64,000 nt of DNA from an uncultured Prevotellaceae bacterium (GCA_946402905.1 CAMIYC010000002.1:62001-126000); one strand, 5' to 3'; numbered from the stretch's first letter, positions 1-10,089 are shown. Notes: generated from the sequence alone by a model not told the origin. Program-made: numbers and translations.

Positions 1-32
1 TAATATCAAATTATTTTTTCAGATGTTGTAGT

Positions 33-2060
33 ATGCTAAAAAAAAATCTTTTATTGCTTGTTATAGGATTGTTATTTTTTTCGATTGATTTTTCAATTGG
101 GAAGAATTTGTTTGCACCATTCTATAATTTTTCGTTTAATGACCAGGGCTTATCGTTGAATTCTTTATATAGAAATAATTCGTATTCCGATATTATACCA
201 ACAACCAATTGGACCATTCAGCCTTTTCAAGGTAATAATTTTCAAGCTCCATACGACTTCTATTTGTTGCGTAATTATACAGCCAATCAAACATTTTATA
301 AAAAGCTTTTTTTACAACAAGGAGATAGCATCAAATTCTGGATAAAAAATAATAGTAGTGACTGTATAGGCTATTGTTTTATGTCGGATTCACCTGAAAC
401 CTATAGCAAAACATGTCTAAATCCCGGATCCGGTTCTATTCCTTTTATAGCCGTAAAAGACTTAGTTCCACAAACGGGATTCTATTCATTCTTAGTCCAG
501 TCTACCTCACCTTGTCAGTGTACTGTTATGGTGAATAATACATTTTATAATAATGTAAGTGCTTCAAATAATGCTTTATATTGTTTGCAAGACACTGCAG
601 ACGTGTATAATACTTTTACGTGGAATTCTACTGGTGATGTTGCTCTTTGTATAATAGATCAAAGTGGTAAAGTCTGTGCTTTTAATGATAACTATTTTAG
701 TTTAGGAGATGTCTCATGGGGAACAGAAGCAAGAATAAAGAAAAAATTCAGTTTACCTTCTTCATTATTCTTGGTTTTCCCTTCTAGTGACGATAGACAG
801 ATTACAACAGATGTTTATGCAAGATGTAAGAACAATCTTATATGGCCAAATTATTTTTTTAATTACTCATCAGATGATGCGATTCAGGCATGTCCGAGAA
901 ATGGATTTATGGCTTATGACTATAATTGTTTTGCCTGGGCTGGTGGCTGGTGGTTCTCATGGATAGATCCTACTACCTTTCCAGAAATTGAGTATAATCC
1001 TTCACAAGGCAACTATCCGTTATTAGAATATTGGCTTAGCGATTGTGGATATACATCGGAAGGAACAACAGAAGATAATAGCGAAATAGATGTTTACCAG
1101 TATGACACTATACCAGCATATCCCAAAGACTATTCTCATATGGCTATTCGTTGTTATTCAAATAATACATCATATGGTTATGGATGGGAAAGTAAAATAG
1201 GTGTCAATGAAAGAGTTATGCATCCAAGATATGCTTTAAGTGGTAACTACCTTTTAACTAGTGAAGATCAAAGATATCATGGCTATGGTATGGTTGTAAA
1301 AAGATATCGCTCGATTATTCCTTATAACCAGAGACAATCCTCCCAAATTCTCGAAAATGTCTCATTTTCAGAAGAAGAGAATCTTTTGATTGATGATAAG
1401 ATTTTTAAGAATAGTATATCAACAGAGAACGTTTTTTTGCCATTGTACAATGAAAGTGTCAAAGAGTTTTCTTTAAATTGCTTTAATACTGTTGATATGC
1501 TCCAAAAAATTGAACAATATAGGCAACTGGTTGATTTTTGTCAATCAAATCCTAATACAATTAATATCATCTATCAAAAAGTCAGAGATGGCGAAATCGT
1601 TGCATGCCGTCTTCTTTATGATGTAACAAAAGAGAATAACAAAGATGCCTTAGAGAGTATTAGGATTTTGAATACGTGTAACAATCAAACTGGAAAAAAG
1701 ATAGTCAGGTCTTTGCAATCAAATGCTATTGCGTACATAAAGGCACTTCTTTATAAAGAAAAACATGGAAGTCTTGAAGGTTTCAAATTAGATGAGACAA
1801 ACTATAGTGACGATTCTTCATTTTTGAGTATTTCAAGAGACGGTTTAGTCTTAAAAATTAATTATACTATTCCGAAAAAGTCGAAGGTTACTTTAATACT
1901 ATCTGATCATTATGGAAATATGTTAGATACGCCTTTATATAATAAGATAATTGATACAGGGAGTTACCAACTTTCTGTTCCTTTTGAACCAACTTATAAT
2001 ATTCTATTTGTAACGTTAATTGTTGATAATCAAATTTTTACTAAAAAAATTAAATTCTAA
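33..2060 (+). CDS. AT-rich secreted protein with papain/NlpC-like Cys-His motif
   Basis: 675-residue protein with an N-terminal signal peptide (hydrophobic residues about 5-20). The centre holds YNCFAWAGG (Cys299), then SHMAIR (His369), ESKIG (386-390) and YGMVVKRY. This order resembles DUF7689-type and NlpC/P60-like cysteine peptidase or amidase folds, but I assign it only by motif. The last 75 residues form a beta-rich module ending in a basic KKIKF tail, like a type IX secretion sorting domain, so cell-surface delivery is likely. The coding strand is much AT-richer than every gene after it, suggesting recent transfer. The next gene starts 5 nt after the stop. The frame is open upstream to the window edge, but the Met at 33 precedes a good signal peptide, so I take it as the start. 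The substrate is unknown. Confidence 0.55.
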   Translation: MLKKNLLLLVIGLLFFSIDFSIGKNLFAPFYNFSFNDQGLSLNSLYRNNSYSDIIPTTNWTIQPFQGNNFQAPYDFYLLRNYTANQTFYKKLFLQQGDSIKFWIKNNSSDCIGYCFMSDSPETYSKTCLNPGSGSIPFIAVKDLVPQTGFYSFLVQSTSPCQCTVMVNNTFYNNVSASNNALYCLQDTADVYNTFTWNSTGDVALCIIDQSGKVCAFNDNYFSLGDVSWGTEARIKKKFSLPSSLFLVFPSSDDRQITTDVYARCKNNLIWPNYFFNYSSDDAIQACPRNGFMAYDYNCFAWAGGWWFSWIDPTTFPEIEYNPSQGNYPLLEYWLSDCGYTSEGTTEDNSEIDVYQYDTIPAYPKDYSHMAIRCYSNNTSYGYGWESKIGVNERVMHPRYALSGNYLLTSEDQRYHGYGMVVKRYRSIIPYNQRQSSQILENVSFSEEENLLIDDKIFKNSISTENVFLPLYNESVKEFSLNCFNTVDMLQKIEQYRQLVDFCQSNPNTINIIYQKVRDGEIVACRLLYDVTKENNKDALESIRILNTCNNQTGKKIVRSLQSNAIAYIKALLYKEKHGSLEGFKLDETNYSDDSSFLSISRDGLVLKINYTIPKKSKVTLILSDHYGNMLDTPLYNKIIDTGSYQLSVPFEPTYNILFVTLIVDNQIFTKKIKF

Positions 2061-2065
2061 AAAGT

Positions 2066-2986
2066 ATGAAGTCCATTCTTGTCCTTTTATTAAGCATGCT
2101 TTCCTGCTCGTCGCTTTGGGCACAGGAGGTGAATCAAGTAGAAGTGCTGGAGCCAGGCTCTTTGGCTCAGATACTGGAAGAAAGAGGGCTGACAACAGCT
2201 GAACAACTGAGCATCAGCGGCGGATTGAATACCCAGGATATCCGTACGATACGCCATCTATGCGGTGGTCATGACGAGATGCCGGAAGATGAAGTCTATA
2301 CGGAGACGCTGCGTGTGCTCGACCTCTCGGAAGCCGATATCGTAGAGGGCGATAAAGCAGAATATTACTATTACGATGCGATGGGCACCATATCGCCCAA
2401 CCGCTATATCAACGCCCCCAACCAGATATCCTGGTACATGTTTGCTAACACGACCTCTCTCGAGGAATTGACGCTCCCACGCTCTGTGGAGGTGATTCAG
2501 GCTGCGGCTTTCATCCATAGCAGCATCCGCAAAGTCTATATCGGATCGTCCACCCACACCATCCGGAAGTATGCGTTCTTCGACTGTCCTGAGTTGGAGT
2601 TTGTAGGTATTCCTTCATCTGCTCAGAAAGTAGATGTCTGTTCTTTCTCACAATGCCCGTCGCTGACCCTCGTAAAATGCGATGCGACCATACCACCTCA
2701 GGCTGTTGATGAGGAGGCCGAGTTGCTGGGCAGCACTCACAACCCGGATATGAGTCAGTGTGTGCTGCTGGTGCCCGAAGGCTGTCATGTGGCATATGCC
2801 GGAGCAGAATTTTGGAGGGACTTCAAGAGTGTCGTGGAGGAGACGACAGCCGTTCGCCCTATTCAGCTCCCGGTTTCGTCTGAAGAATGGGTGATGGGTG
2901 TCGACGGCATCCGTAAAGACAAAAGACATCAGGGAGTGAAGATAGTGAGGACATCCGACGGCCGTTACGTGAAACGAGCACGTTGA
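2066..2986 (+). CDS. BspA-like leucine-rich repeat surface protein
   Basis: 306 residues with a signal peptide ending near LWAQ (residues 1-19). Residues about 90-240 carry LRR_5/BspA-type repeats, for example MFANTTSLEELTLP, SVEVIQAAAF, IRKYAFFDCPELEFVGIP and CSFSQCPSLTLVKC. These repeats form a solenoid used in adhesion by oral and gut Bacteroidetes. The C-terminus (GVKIVRTSDGRYVKRAR) resembles the short basic tail seen on other exported proteins here. Base composition returns abruptly to the local norm at this gene, so it is probably native although it lies 5 nt behind the AT-rich gene. It ends just before a strong bidirectional terminator. The ligand is unknown. Confidence 0.75.
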   Translation: MKSILVLLLSMLSCSSLWAQEVNQVEVLEPGSLAQILEERGLTTAEQLSISGGLNTQDIRTIRHLCGGHDEMPEDEVYTETLRVLDLSEADIVEGDKAEYYYYDAMGTISPNRYINAPNQISWYMFANTTSLEELTLPRSVEVIQAAAFIHSSIRKVYIGSSTHTIRKYAFFDCPELEFVGIPSSAQKVDVCSFSQCPSLTLVKCDATIPPQAVDEEAELLGSTHNPDMSQCVLLVPEGCHVAYAGAEFWRDFKSVVEETTAVRPIQLPVSSEEWVMGVDGIRKDKRHQGVKIVRTSDGRYVKRAR

Positions 2987-3014
2987 GCGTGTGAGTAGTT
3001 TTCCCACTTCTGCC

Positions 3015-3067
3015 TAATCAAGGGGGCTGGTTCTTGAATTTTATACAAGAACCAGCCCCCTTGATTA
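3015..3067. terminator. Bidirectional hairpin terminator between convergent genes
   Basis: A 22-bp perfect inverted repeat (3015-3036 with 3046-3067) with a 9-nt AT-rich loop separates the BspA-like gene on the plus strand from the GH28 gene on the minus strand. It can stop transcription from both sides. Confidence 0.8.
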
Positions 3068-3094
3068 TCTCTGCAGTCAGAGCAAGTGTCTTTT

Positions 3095-4567
3095 TTACTC
3101 TGTCACGACATTGACTTTCTGAATGTTCTTGCAGTTGTGGAATTCAGACGGATGCTCTGCGCTGATGCTGATATTCTTCAGGAAGATGTTTTCGATGGGT
3201 TTCTCGGGCAGTCCGTTGAAGAAGAGGGCGCGGTTGGCGTTGCGGCACACCACGTTCTCGATATGGATGTCCCGGAACTCAGGGGTTGTCTCATCGACAG
3301 GTCGTATGTCCTGATTGTTGGGCTGGTCGCCGTCGCGCATCATCTCGATGACCGACTTGCCACCGTAATACAGATTGAAGATGATGGCATCGGCCTGTAT
3401 GTCAAACATGGAGATGTTGCGGATGAAGATATTGTCTACCAGTCCACCACGCCCGCGGCAACTCTTGAAGCGCAGGCCTACGTCTGTGCCGAGGAACTGG
3501 CAATTCTGCACCAGTATGTTGTGTACGCCGCCGCTCATCTCGCTGCCCACGACAAATCCTCCGTGACCTTGGAATACGGTGCATCCGTCCACCACTACGT
3601 TCTGGCAGGGTATGCCACGCTTGCGCCCGTCGGCGTCTTTGCCGCTTTTGATACAGATACCGTCGTCGCCGGCGTCGAAGGTGCTGTTGACGATCAGTGC
3701 GTTCTTGCACGACTCCAGGTCGAGTCCGTCGCCATTCTGTGCGTACGCCGGGTTGCGCGCCAGCACATTGTCTATGATGATGTTTTCGCACATGAGGGGA
3801 TGGATGTTCCATGCCGGAGAGTTCTGGAAGATGACATCCTTGAGCAGCACGTTCTTGCATCCGACGAGACTGACGAGTACGGGGCGGAGGAACCTTCTGA
3901 TAGAGAGCCATTCTTCTTCAGAGCGCACATTCTGTGGTACGTTCATGTGTGCCAGAGAGTCGCCTTTCAGATAACCAGCAGAAGGATACCACAAGTCGTC
4001 ACGCTTGAAGACTCCACCCTGCGATGTGATGCGTTTCCATTGTCCGTCGGTCACCTTGTTCTTTTTCAAGGGTCTCCAGTAGACACCATTTCCGTCGATG
4101 GCTCCCTGTCCTGTCACTGCAATGTTGGTGGCGTTGAAAGCCGACAGAGGCGACTGGCAGCGTCGTGTGTCCAGTCCCTCGAATGAAGTTTTGATGATAG
4201 GGTAGAGGTTTTCGTCGCCGGAGAAGAGAATGACGGCGCCTTTTTCCAGGTGGAGGTTGATGTTGCTCTTCAGTGTGATGGGGCCGGTGAACCATACCCC
4301 TTGAGGTACGATCAGTTTGCCGCCTCCTTTTGTGCTGAGAGCGTCGATGGCTTTGGCGAAGGCCTCAGTACAGAGGGACGAGCCGTCGCCCTTGGCACCG
4401 AAGTCCTGCAGATTGACGCTGCGATTGGGAAACACCGGTGCTTTCACTTCTTGCATGCTGAAGGGCAGGTTCTGTGTGTATTTCCTGTAGGGGTTGTCTT
4501 GCGCGCTTATCGAGAGGCATAAGAGCGTCATGCCGATGGCGGTGATGAGTGTTTTTGCTTTCTTCAT
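3095..4567 (-). CDS. GH28 polygalacturonase-type pectinase
   Basis: 490 residues with a signal peptide ending at SISAQ (residues 1-23), so secreted or periplasmic. The right-handed beta-helix of glycoside hydrolase family 28 is clear: NLQDFGAKGDG near residue 52, NGDGLD at 278-283, GDDG at 300-303, GHGG at 334-337 and RFKS at 366-369. The Asp residues in NGDGLD and GDDG are the catalytic set. NGDG and RFK are accepted variants of NTDG and RIK. GH28 enzymes hydrolyse alpha-1,4 galacturonide or rhamnogalacturonan linkages; exact specificity cannot be read from sequence. No SusC/SusD pair is adjacent, so it stands alone. Its own promoter lies about 80 nt upstream. Confidence 0.9.
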   Translation of the reverse strand: MKKAKTLITAIGMTLLCLSISAQDNPYRKYTQNLPFSMQEVKAPVFPNRSVNLQDFGAKGDGSSLCTEAFAKAIDALSTKGGGKLIVPQGVWFTGPITLKSNINLHLEKGAVILFSGDENLYPIIKTSFEGLDTRRCQSPLSAFNATNIAVTGQGAIDGNGVYWRPLKKNKVTDGQWKRITSQGGVFKRDDLWYPSAGYLKGDSLAHMNVPQNVRSEEEWLSIRRFLRPVLVSLVGCKNVLLKDVIFQNSPAWNIHPLMCENIIIDNVLARNPAYAQNGDGLDLESCKNALIVNSTFDAGDDGICIKSGKDADGRKRGIPCQNVVVDGCTVFQGHGGFVVGSEMSGGVHNILVQNCQFLGTDVGLRFKSCRGRGGLVDNIFIRNISMFDIQADAIIFNLYYGGKSVIEMMRDGDQPNNQDIRPVDETTPEFRDIHIENVVCRNANRALFFNGLPEKPIENIFLKNISISAEHPSEFHNCKNIQKVNVVTE

Positions 4568-4645
4568 GTAGTTTGTTTTTTTATGTTATGGATGTTTGGG
4601 TATTGTCTTTGATGCAGAGATGGAGTCATCTTTGTCTTTAAAAGG

Positions 4646-4653
4646 CAAAGTTA
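4646..4653 (-). promoter_or_regulatory. -7 box of the GH28 promoter
   Basis: On the minus strand this reads TAACTTTG, matching the Bacteroidetes -7 consensus TAnnTTTG, and gives a leader of roughly 70 nt. I see no good -33 TTG at the usual spacing. Confidence 0.5.
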
Positions 4654-4730
4654 CGAAAAAATGAAAGAAATGAGAAAGGAATGCTTGTTTTTTTTTAGAG
4701 ACTTTGGCTTTGCCAAAGTCTATGGAGAAA

Positions 4731-4815
4731 ACGATATGAAAGATATGAACGATATGAACGATATGAACGATATGAACGCCAGAAACGCCAGAAACGCCAG
4801 AAACGCCAGACATGC
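4731..4815. repeat. 9-bp tandem repeats (GATATGAAC and GCCAGAAAC)
   Basis: About five copies of GATATGAA(C/A) are followed without a break by four copies of GCCAGAAAC. The array is flanked by a direct repeat, GAGAAAGGAATGCTTG, just before about 4687 and again at about 4825-4840. It sits between divergent promoters. Open frames run through it on both strands only because the period is a multiple of three; I do not regard them as genes. Apart from a 9-bp stem at 4700-4720 and the promoters, I see nothing else in 4568-5017. Confidence 0.85.
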
Positions 4816-4896
4816 GAGATACATGAGAAAGGAATGCTTGGCTTTCTTTTCATTCTGGTTGTTAAGGGGGGCGAAAAGAGATAAATCGTAAGAAAC

Positions 4897-4927
4897 TTGG
4901 TGGTTTGTGAAAAAAAATGTAATTTAG
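4897..4927 (+). promoter_or_regulatory. Promoter of the giant surface protein gene
   Basis: TTG at 4897-4899, a 20-nt spacer, then TAATTTAG at 4920-4927, one mismatch from TAnnTTTG. It leaves a leader of about 85 nt before the start at 5018. Confidence 0.5.
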
Positions 4928-5017
4928 CACCCTCAAAAAACATCTAACCAATCTTGTAGACATCCCCGTGAGAGGGTATCCGGCATGTAATCTTATTGTT
5001 TACTAATATAAAGAATC

Positions 5018-8000
5018 ATGGGTAATAGAACGTTATCATCCTTGGTTGTGTCAGCTGTTTTGTTGCTGGCACTACCTGTTTCGGCCCAGGACATCTCCAA
5101 GAAAGAGACTGCGTCGAAAACTAAGACCGTGAAAATGCACCGCCAGCCGTCATCACAGACGACCGTTTCATCCAGTGAGGTACAGACATGGGTCGAGGTC
5201 ACGAAGAAAGCCTCGCAGGGCATTCCTTTCCGTGGTGTCCGTCAGGAGCGAACTTTTCAGAAAGCCACCGACGAGACCCCGCCAGTGGTGAGGCATGCCT
5301 CACAGTTGTCTCGTCGCACCTACGTCAGTGGTGCCAATGGTGAGGTGATCGACGATCATGGCATCATCGTGAAGCCCGGCGAAGGCGTGCGAAAAGTGTA
5401 TGCGCGCTCAGGCTTCTCTGTGAGGGATATCAACGGCGAGGTGCAATCCAATGTGCCCCAAAGCGGTTATGTGCAGATTGTGGAGTGTGAAGACGGCACG
5501 GTGTATATCCGTAATATTGTGCTGGGTATGTCGAAAGGTACCTGGACGAAAGGCACCCGTGAAGGCAACACCATCACCGTACCCATCAAGCAGACCGTTT
5601 ATTACGATGCAGCTTGGGATGAGTCGTGCAGCCTCTACTGGGGCATCAACGACTTTGGCTACTCCCGTTATGACGGCTATCTGGACGCCTTCACCTTCAA
5701 CGTTGATGATGCGGCCGGCACGATATCTTTGGAAGGTACCTCGGAAGAGGTGTTCATGGGAATCTTCTGGGATTCAGACGGTAGCTTCTCCTTCTCCGGC
5801 GACTGGGAGACCGTCTGGACCTACGACCATGACTATGCGCCGCTGCCTGTCAGTACGGTGACACCACCCTCAGGCCTGGAAACCACCACCTGGTATACCA
5901 AGGGGCATACCTATTATACTGGCTCAGAATACCGCAACGACAAAGAAGAGTTTTTCAAGGGCAACGTGACCGTCGGTTTTGACGGACAAGATGTCTATCT
6001 GCAAGGTCTCTTTCCTGAGTATCCCGATGCCTGGATAAAAGGTAGTGTAGACGGGGGAACCGTCACTTTCAGTGGCTTGCAGTTACTGGGCGCAGACGGT
6101 GAGGCCGCCGTCTATGCCGTGGGTTCCGACGGCAGCGACCTTCTCGACTTCAGCATGACCTATGACGCTGAGAGCCAGACCCTGACTTCAGCCAATATCC
6201 TGCTGGCCAATGCCGACAAGGAGGACATCGACGACCGCCTCTGGATCTCGGATATCACTATCTCGCAGTCAGACCCATTCCCACCCATTGAAACACTGCC
6301 TTATGCCAATAGTTTTGACACCCGCGATGCCTGGGAGTGGTTTACGATCATCAATGCCAACGACGACAGTCACACCTGGCGTTTTTACGAGGAGCAGGGC
6401 CGCTATTACTACGACATGGAGAATGCCGCCGACGACTGGCTCATCTCTCCGCCCATCAAGCTGGAGGCCGGCAAGCACTATCGCTTTGCCATTGACGCCC
6501 ATTCCCAGGGTGACGTGGAGCGTATGGAGGTGAAAATGGGCACTGCCCCCACCGTAGATGCCATGACCCAGCAGGTGATTGCCTCTACCGACATCGAGTG
6601 GGATGAGTATCAGACCCTGAAGAATGATGAACTGACCGTCGGTGAGACCGGTTATTATCATTTTGGCATCCACGCCATATCCGATGCCTACCTGAATGTG
6701 CTGTTTGTCGACAACTTCCTGGTGGAGGAAGTCGTGCTCACTGCCCCCGCTATGGTCAGTGACCTGACGGTGACTCCGGATGAAGGGAGTCCCAAGGCTG
6801 TGATCACCTTCACGGCTCCTGCAACCAATATCGGTGGCGACCCGTTGACCAGTCATCTGACCAAGATAGAGTTGCTGCGTGACAATGCGGTCATTCATAC
6901 CTTTGAAGACGTGGCGCCCGGCACTCCCCTGTCATACACCGATGATGCCGACGACATCAAGCCCGGCACCCATTCCTACCAGGTGATTGCCTATAACGCC
7001 GACGGCCGTGGTGAGAAGAGCGAGGTCGTGACCGCCTATCTTGTGCAGGTCATGAGCATCCCCTACGTGGCAGATTTCAGTGAGCGCGAAGCTTTCGACC
7101 AGTTTATGTGTATTGACGCCAATGAGGATTTCTTCACCTGGATGTGGAATGAGAATGAAGACGTGCATCATGCCTTCTACAGCTATCATTCAGAGCATGC
7201 TGCCGACGACTATCTGATCTCACCTCCACTGCGTATGGAGGCCGGCAAGAACTATGACATTGTGGTCAATGCCGGTTCGCTGGGCTATCCTGAGCGCTTC
7301 GAAGTGCTGGTGGGCAAGTCGCCCACTGTAGAAGGGCTGACCACCAAGGTCATAGAAGATGCGGTGGTGACCGACGAGGATGACAAGCCATTTGACGGGA
7401 TGTACACTGCCGAGGAAGACGGCATCTACTATGTGGCCATCCACTGTATCTCAGACCCAGACCTGTATGAGCTTTGGATCAACAAGCTGACGGTGGAGCC
7501 AGGTCCCGACAATGCTGCTCCTGCCGCTCCTGCCATTGAAGTGGCAGCTGATGCCACGGGTGGTCTGTCTGCAGTCATCACCGTGACAGCCCCCACCACC
7601 TCCATGGGTGGCGACGCCCTGACCGGCGACCTCAGCAAGATAGAACTCTACCGTGACGGTCAGCTGATTGCAGAGCGAGCTAATGTCGCTCCCGGCTCCA
7701 CTGTCGAGTTTGAAGACAACACGATGGAGTCGATGGGTACGTATAGTTATTATGCCCAGGGCTACAATGCCGCCGGCTTCGGCAAGAAGAGCGAGGTGGT
7801 GAGTGCTTACGTCGGCGTGGACTTGCCGATGGATGTCGATTTCGAGTCGGTCAGCGCCACAGACCGTGGCAGCAGTGTGCTGCTCACTTGGGACAAGGTG
7901 GGCGAAGTAGGCCGCAACGGTATGTATGTGAACCCTGCCAACGTAGACTATATGATATATGATGTGGAGGAGAGCTGGTTTGGCTACTCGCTTGTCGGCG

Positions 8001-9952
8001 ACCCGCTGGCAGTGCTCCGCGACGCAGACTCGTGCGAGTTGACTTGCGACACTGATGAGGGTGATCAGCAGTATAAATACTGGGGTATCAAGACTGCCAA
8101 CGAGGCTGGTGAGAATGAGGAGGGCACACTTGCCCATCTGCTTGTAGGAAAACCCTACGACCTGCCTGTGGTGGAAGGCTTCCAGAACGGCAGCATCCAC
8201 TATCTCTGGGATACCAATGCCATGGTGCTTCAGTCGAACGACCATAGTGACGGCGACGGCTCAGCCGTGGCGATGACCTCACGATTTGCCGAACCAGTCT
8301 ATCTCACCTCTGGCAAGCTGAATGTGAAAGATGCTTCCAATCCGACACTGCTGTTTGATGTGAAGGGCTATGGCGTGGGTACCCTCCTGGTGATTGGTAA
8401 CAAGGACGGCGGCACAGAGGCTGAGACCTTGTCGGAAGTGAACCTGACACAGGACTACACCACCGTCAAAGTGCCTCTCGCCAGTCTCAAGGATGGACGT
8501 TACGCTCAGATCGGTTTTGTGTTTGACGTAGTCAATCCCACTGTCGTCGATGACTGGACGAGCGAGATTCAGGAAGAGGGCGACGCCGTCGTCATCGACC
8601 ATATTCGCATACTTGACCTCTATGACCACAACCTTGCCGCTGAGATCGCCGCTCCTTCAGCTGTGCAGGCCGGCAAATCGGCCTCTGTCCGTGCCACTGT
8701 GACCAACTGGGGTGAGCAAGCAGCCAAGGACTTCACGCTGACCATCACTTCCGCCGACGCGACACTGATGAGCAAGACCGTGAGTGCCAGCTTGGCACCA
8801 TTCTCCACCATGCAGTTTGACACCGAGTTTGCCACCACGATTTTCGATGAGCCTGGCGACAGGACCCTTACAGTCAAGGTGGACTATGCTCAGGAACAGT
8901 TTGCCGGTGACAATGAGGCTGAGACCCAGATCACCATTAAAGAGTCTGCACTGGCTGCTCCCGGTCAGCTGACCGCACAGGACAAGAATGGCGAGGGCGT
9001 AGACCTGGCATGGGAAGCCCCCGTCGCCGGGATGCTCGACTACACCGAGGAGTTTGATGACACTGAAGCTTTTGAACCCTTCACCATCGGAGGCGTGACT
9101 GAGACACAGCATGCCGGAGCAATCGGTGAGTGGACGGTCTACGACGGCAATGGAAAGATGGTGTATAGCTGGGATGCTGCCAGCGTCACTTATCCCAATC
9201 AGAATGCCGCGTCGGCCTGGATGGTGTTTGATCCCGACGGTGCCGGCTTTGAAGACATCGGTGGCCGCAGCGGACGACAGGTGATGATGTCGATGTGTCC
9301 GATGGAGGCTGGCGAGGATGGTATGCTTCCAGCCGCCGACCACTGGCTTATCTCTCCCGAATTGTCGGGCGCAGAGCAGGAGATCAGTTTCTATCTGCGT
9401 GCCATCTCCAATATGTATGGCAGCGAGAGTTTTGAGGTCTGGGCATCCATGACCGACAACCGTCGTGAGAGCTTCTCACTCATAGAGCAGTTTATGACCG
9501 ATGAAGTAGACTGGACTCTCTTCACTGCCACCCTGCCAGAGGGAACGAAGTATTTCGCCATCCGTCATACCTCTACCGACGTCTTCGGCGTGATGGTCGA
9601 CGATATCTCCTTCAATTATAATGGCGGCAAGGTGAGCAGATATAATATCTACTACGAGGGACAGCTGATAGCGACCGTTGAAAACGGTGTGACCACTTAT
9701 ACGGTGGCTGCCGACCAGGTGGAGGCAGGAGAGCGTACTTTCGCTGTCAGTGCCGTCTACGCCAATGGTCAGGAGTCCAAACCGGCCACTGCCACTATCA
9801 GCGTGACCACAGGTATCCGTCAGTTGGTCGTCGATGGTCATCCAGTGGATGTCTATTCAGTCGACGGCAAGCTGGTACGCCGCCAGGCTACTTCCACAGA
9901 GGGGCTGAGGGGGCTCTACATCGTTAATGGCAAAAAGGTGATGGTGAAGTGA
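5018..9952 (+). CDS. Giant choice-of-anchor J / fibronectin III surface protein
   Basis: 1644 residues with a signal peptide (LALPVSAQ). After an N-terminal beta-rich part, three related jelly-roll modules of the choice-of-anchor J (cleaved adhesin) type lie at about 420-573, 676-826 and 1340-1535. Each has a DDWLISPP-like or DHWLISPE signature. Fn3-like domains at about 577-675 and 828-928 share SKIEL or TKIEL and a GxKSEVV motif. A CARDB-like domain lies at about 1200-1310. The last 50 residues (GLYIVNGKKVMVK) form the basic tail typical of exported Prevotella proteins, probably a type IX secretion signal. A structural, adhesin or protease-associated role is likely; I see no catalytic site. 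It is monocistronic, with its own promoter and terminator. Confidence 0.75.
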   Translation: MGNRTLSSLVVSAVLLLALPVSAQDISKKETASKTKTVKMHRQPSSQTTVSSSEVQTWVEVTKKASQGIPFRGVRQERTFQKATDETPPVVRHASQLSRRTYVSGANGEVIDDHGIIVKPGEGVRKVYARSGFSVRDINGEVQSNVPQSGYVQIVECEDGTVYIRNIVLGMSKGTWTKGTREGNTITVPIKQTVYYDAAWDESCSLYWGINDFGYSRYDGYLDAFTFNVDDAAGTISLEGTSEEVFMGIFWDSDGSFSFSGDWETVWTYDHDYAPLPVSTVTPPSGLETTTWYTKGHTYYTGSEYRNDKEEFFKGNVTVGFDGQDVYLQGLFPEYPDAWIKGSVDGGTVTFSGLQLLGADGEAAVYAVGSDGSDLLDFSMTYDAESQTLTSANILLANADKEDIDDRLWISDITISQSDPFPPIETLPYANSFDTRDAWEWFTIINANDDSHTWRFYEEQGRYYYDMENAADDWLISPPIKLEAGKHYRFAIDAHSQGDVERMEVKMGTAPTVDAMTQQVIASTDIEWDEYQTLKNDELTVGETGYYHFGIHAISDAYLNVLFVDNFLVEEVVLTAPAMVSDLTVTPDEGSPKAVITFTAPATNIGGDPLTSHLTKIELLRDNAVIHTFEDVAPGTPLSYTDDADDIKPGTHSYQVIAYNADGRGEKSEVVTAYLVQVMSIPYVADFSEREAFDQFMCIDANEDFFTWMWNENEDVHHAFYSYHSEHAADDYLISPPLRMEAGKNYDIVVNAGSLGYPERFEVLVGKSPTVEGLTTKVIEDAVVTDEDDKPFDGMYTAEEDGIYYVAIHCISDPDLYELWINKLTVEPGPDNAAPAAPAIEVAADATGGLSAVITVTAPTTSMGGDALTGDLSKIELYRDGQLIAERANVAPGSTVEFEDNTMESMGTYSYYAQGYNAAGFGKKSEVVSAYVGVDLPMDVDFESVSATDRGSSVLLTWDKVGEVGRNGMYVNPANVDYMIYDVEESWFGYSLVGDPLAVLRDADSCELTCDTDEGDQQYKYWGIKTANEAGENEEGTLAHLLVGKPYDLPVVEGFQNGSIHYLWDTNAMVLQSNDHSDGDGSAVAMTSRFAEPVYLTSGKLNVKDASNPTLLFDVKGYGVGTLLVIGNKDGGTEAETLSEVNLTQDYTTVKVPLASLKDGRYAQIGFVFDVVNPTVVDDWTSEIQEEGDAVVIDHIRILDLYDHNLAAEIAAPSAVQAGKSASVRATVTNWGEQAAKDFTLTITSADATLMSKTVSASLAPFSTMQFDTEFATTIFDEPGDRTLTVKVDYAQEQFAGDNEAETQITIKESALAAPGQLTAQDKNGEGVDLAWEAPVAGMLDYTEEFDDTEAFEPFTIGGVTETQHAGAIGEWTVYDGNGKMVYSWDAASVTYPNQNAASAWMVFDPDGAGFEDIGGRSGRQVMMSMCPMEAGEDGMLPAADHWLISPELSGAEQEISFYLRAISNMYGSESFEVWASMTDNRRESFSLIEQFMTDEVDWTLFTATLPEGTKYFAIRHTSTDVFGVMVDDISFNYNGGKVSRYNIYYEGQLIATVENGVTTYTVAADQVEAGERTFAVSAVYANGQESKPATATISVTTGIRQLVVDGHPVDVYSVDGKLVRRQATSTEGLRGLYIVNGKKVMVK

Positions 9953-9985
9953 TTGCCATCTGACACAATGTTGCTATAAATGAGA

Positions 9986-10023
9986 AAATGTAGCGGCGGT
10001 ATATGATCGTCGCTACATTTTTT
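9986..10023 (+). terminator. Intrinsic terminator
   Basis: The 13-bp stem 9986-9998 with 10008-10020 (one G-T pair) is followed by a T run, 34 nt after the preceding stop codon. Confidence 0.8.
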
Positions 10024-10058
10024 GGTAGTGTGTCTTCGCAGAAAAAATCATCCTTTTT

Positions 10059-10089
10059 TTGGTTATATTTCCTAAAAACACTAATTTTG
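10059..10089 (+). promoter_or_regulatory. Promoter of the fructan sensor gene
   Basis: TTG at 10059-10061, a 20-nt spacer and TAATTTTG at 10082-10089 match the Bacteroidetes consensus exactly. The start codon is 19 nt downstream. Confidence 0.7.

Noticed and set aside
3086..4186. 366-codon open frame antisense to GH28
   Set aside because: It is a shadow of a GC-rich coding strand; the minus-strand frame has a complete GH28 signature.
4731..4815. Possible CRISPR array
   Set aside because: Repeats are 9 bp with no spacers and no cas genes are nearby.
4586..4891. Open frames on both strands through the 9-bp repeats
   Set aside because: They exist because the period is a multiple of three; the peptides are pure repeats and there is no independent coding evidence.
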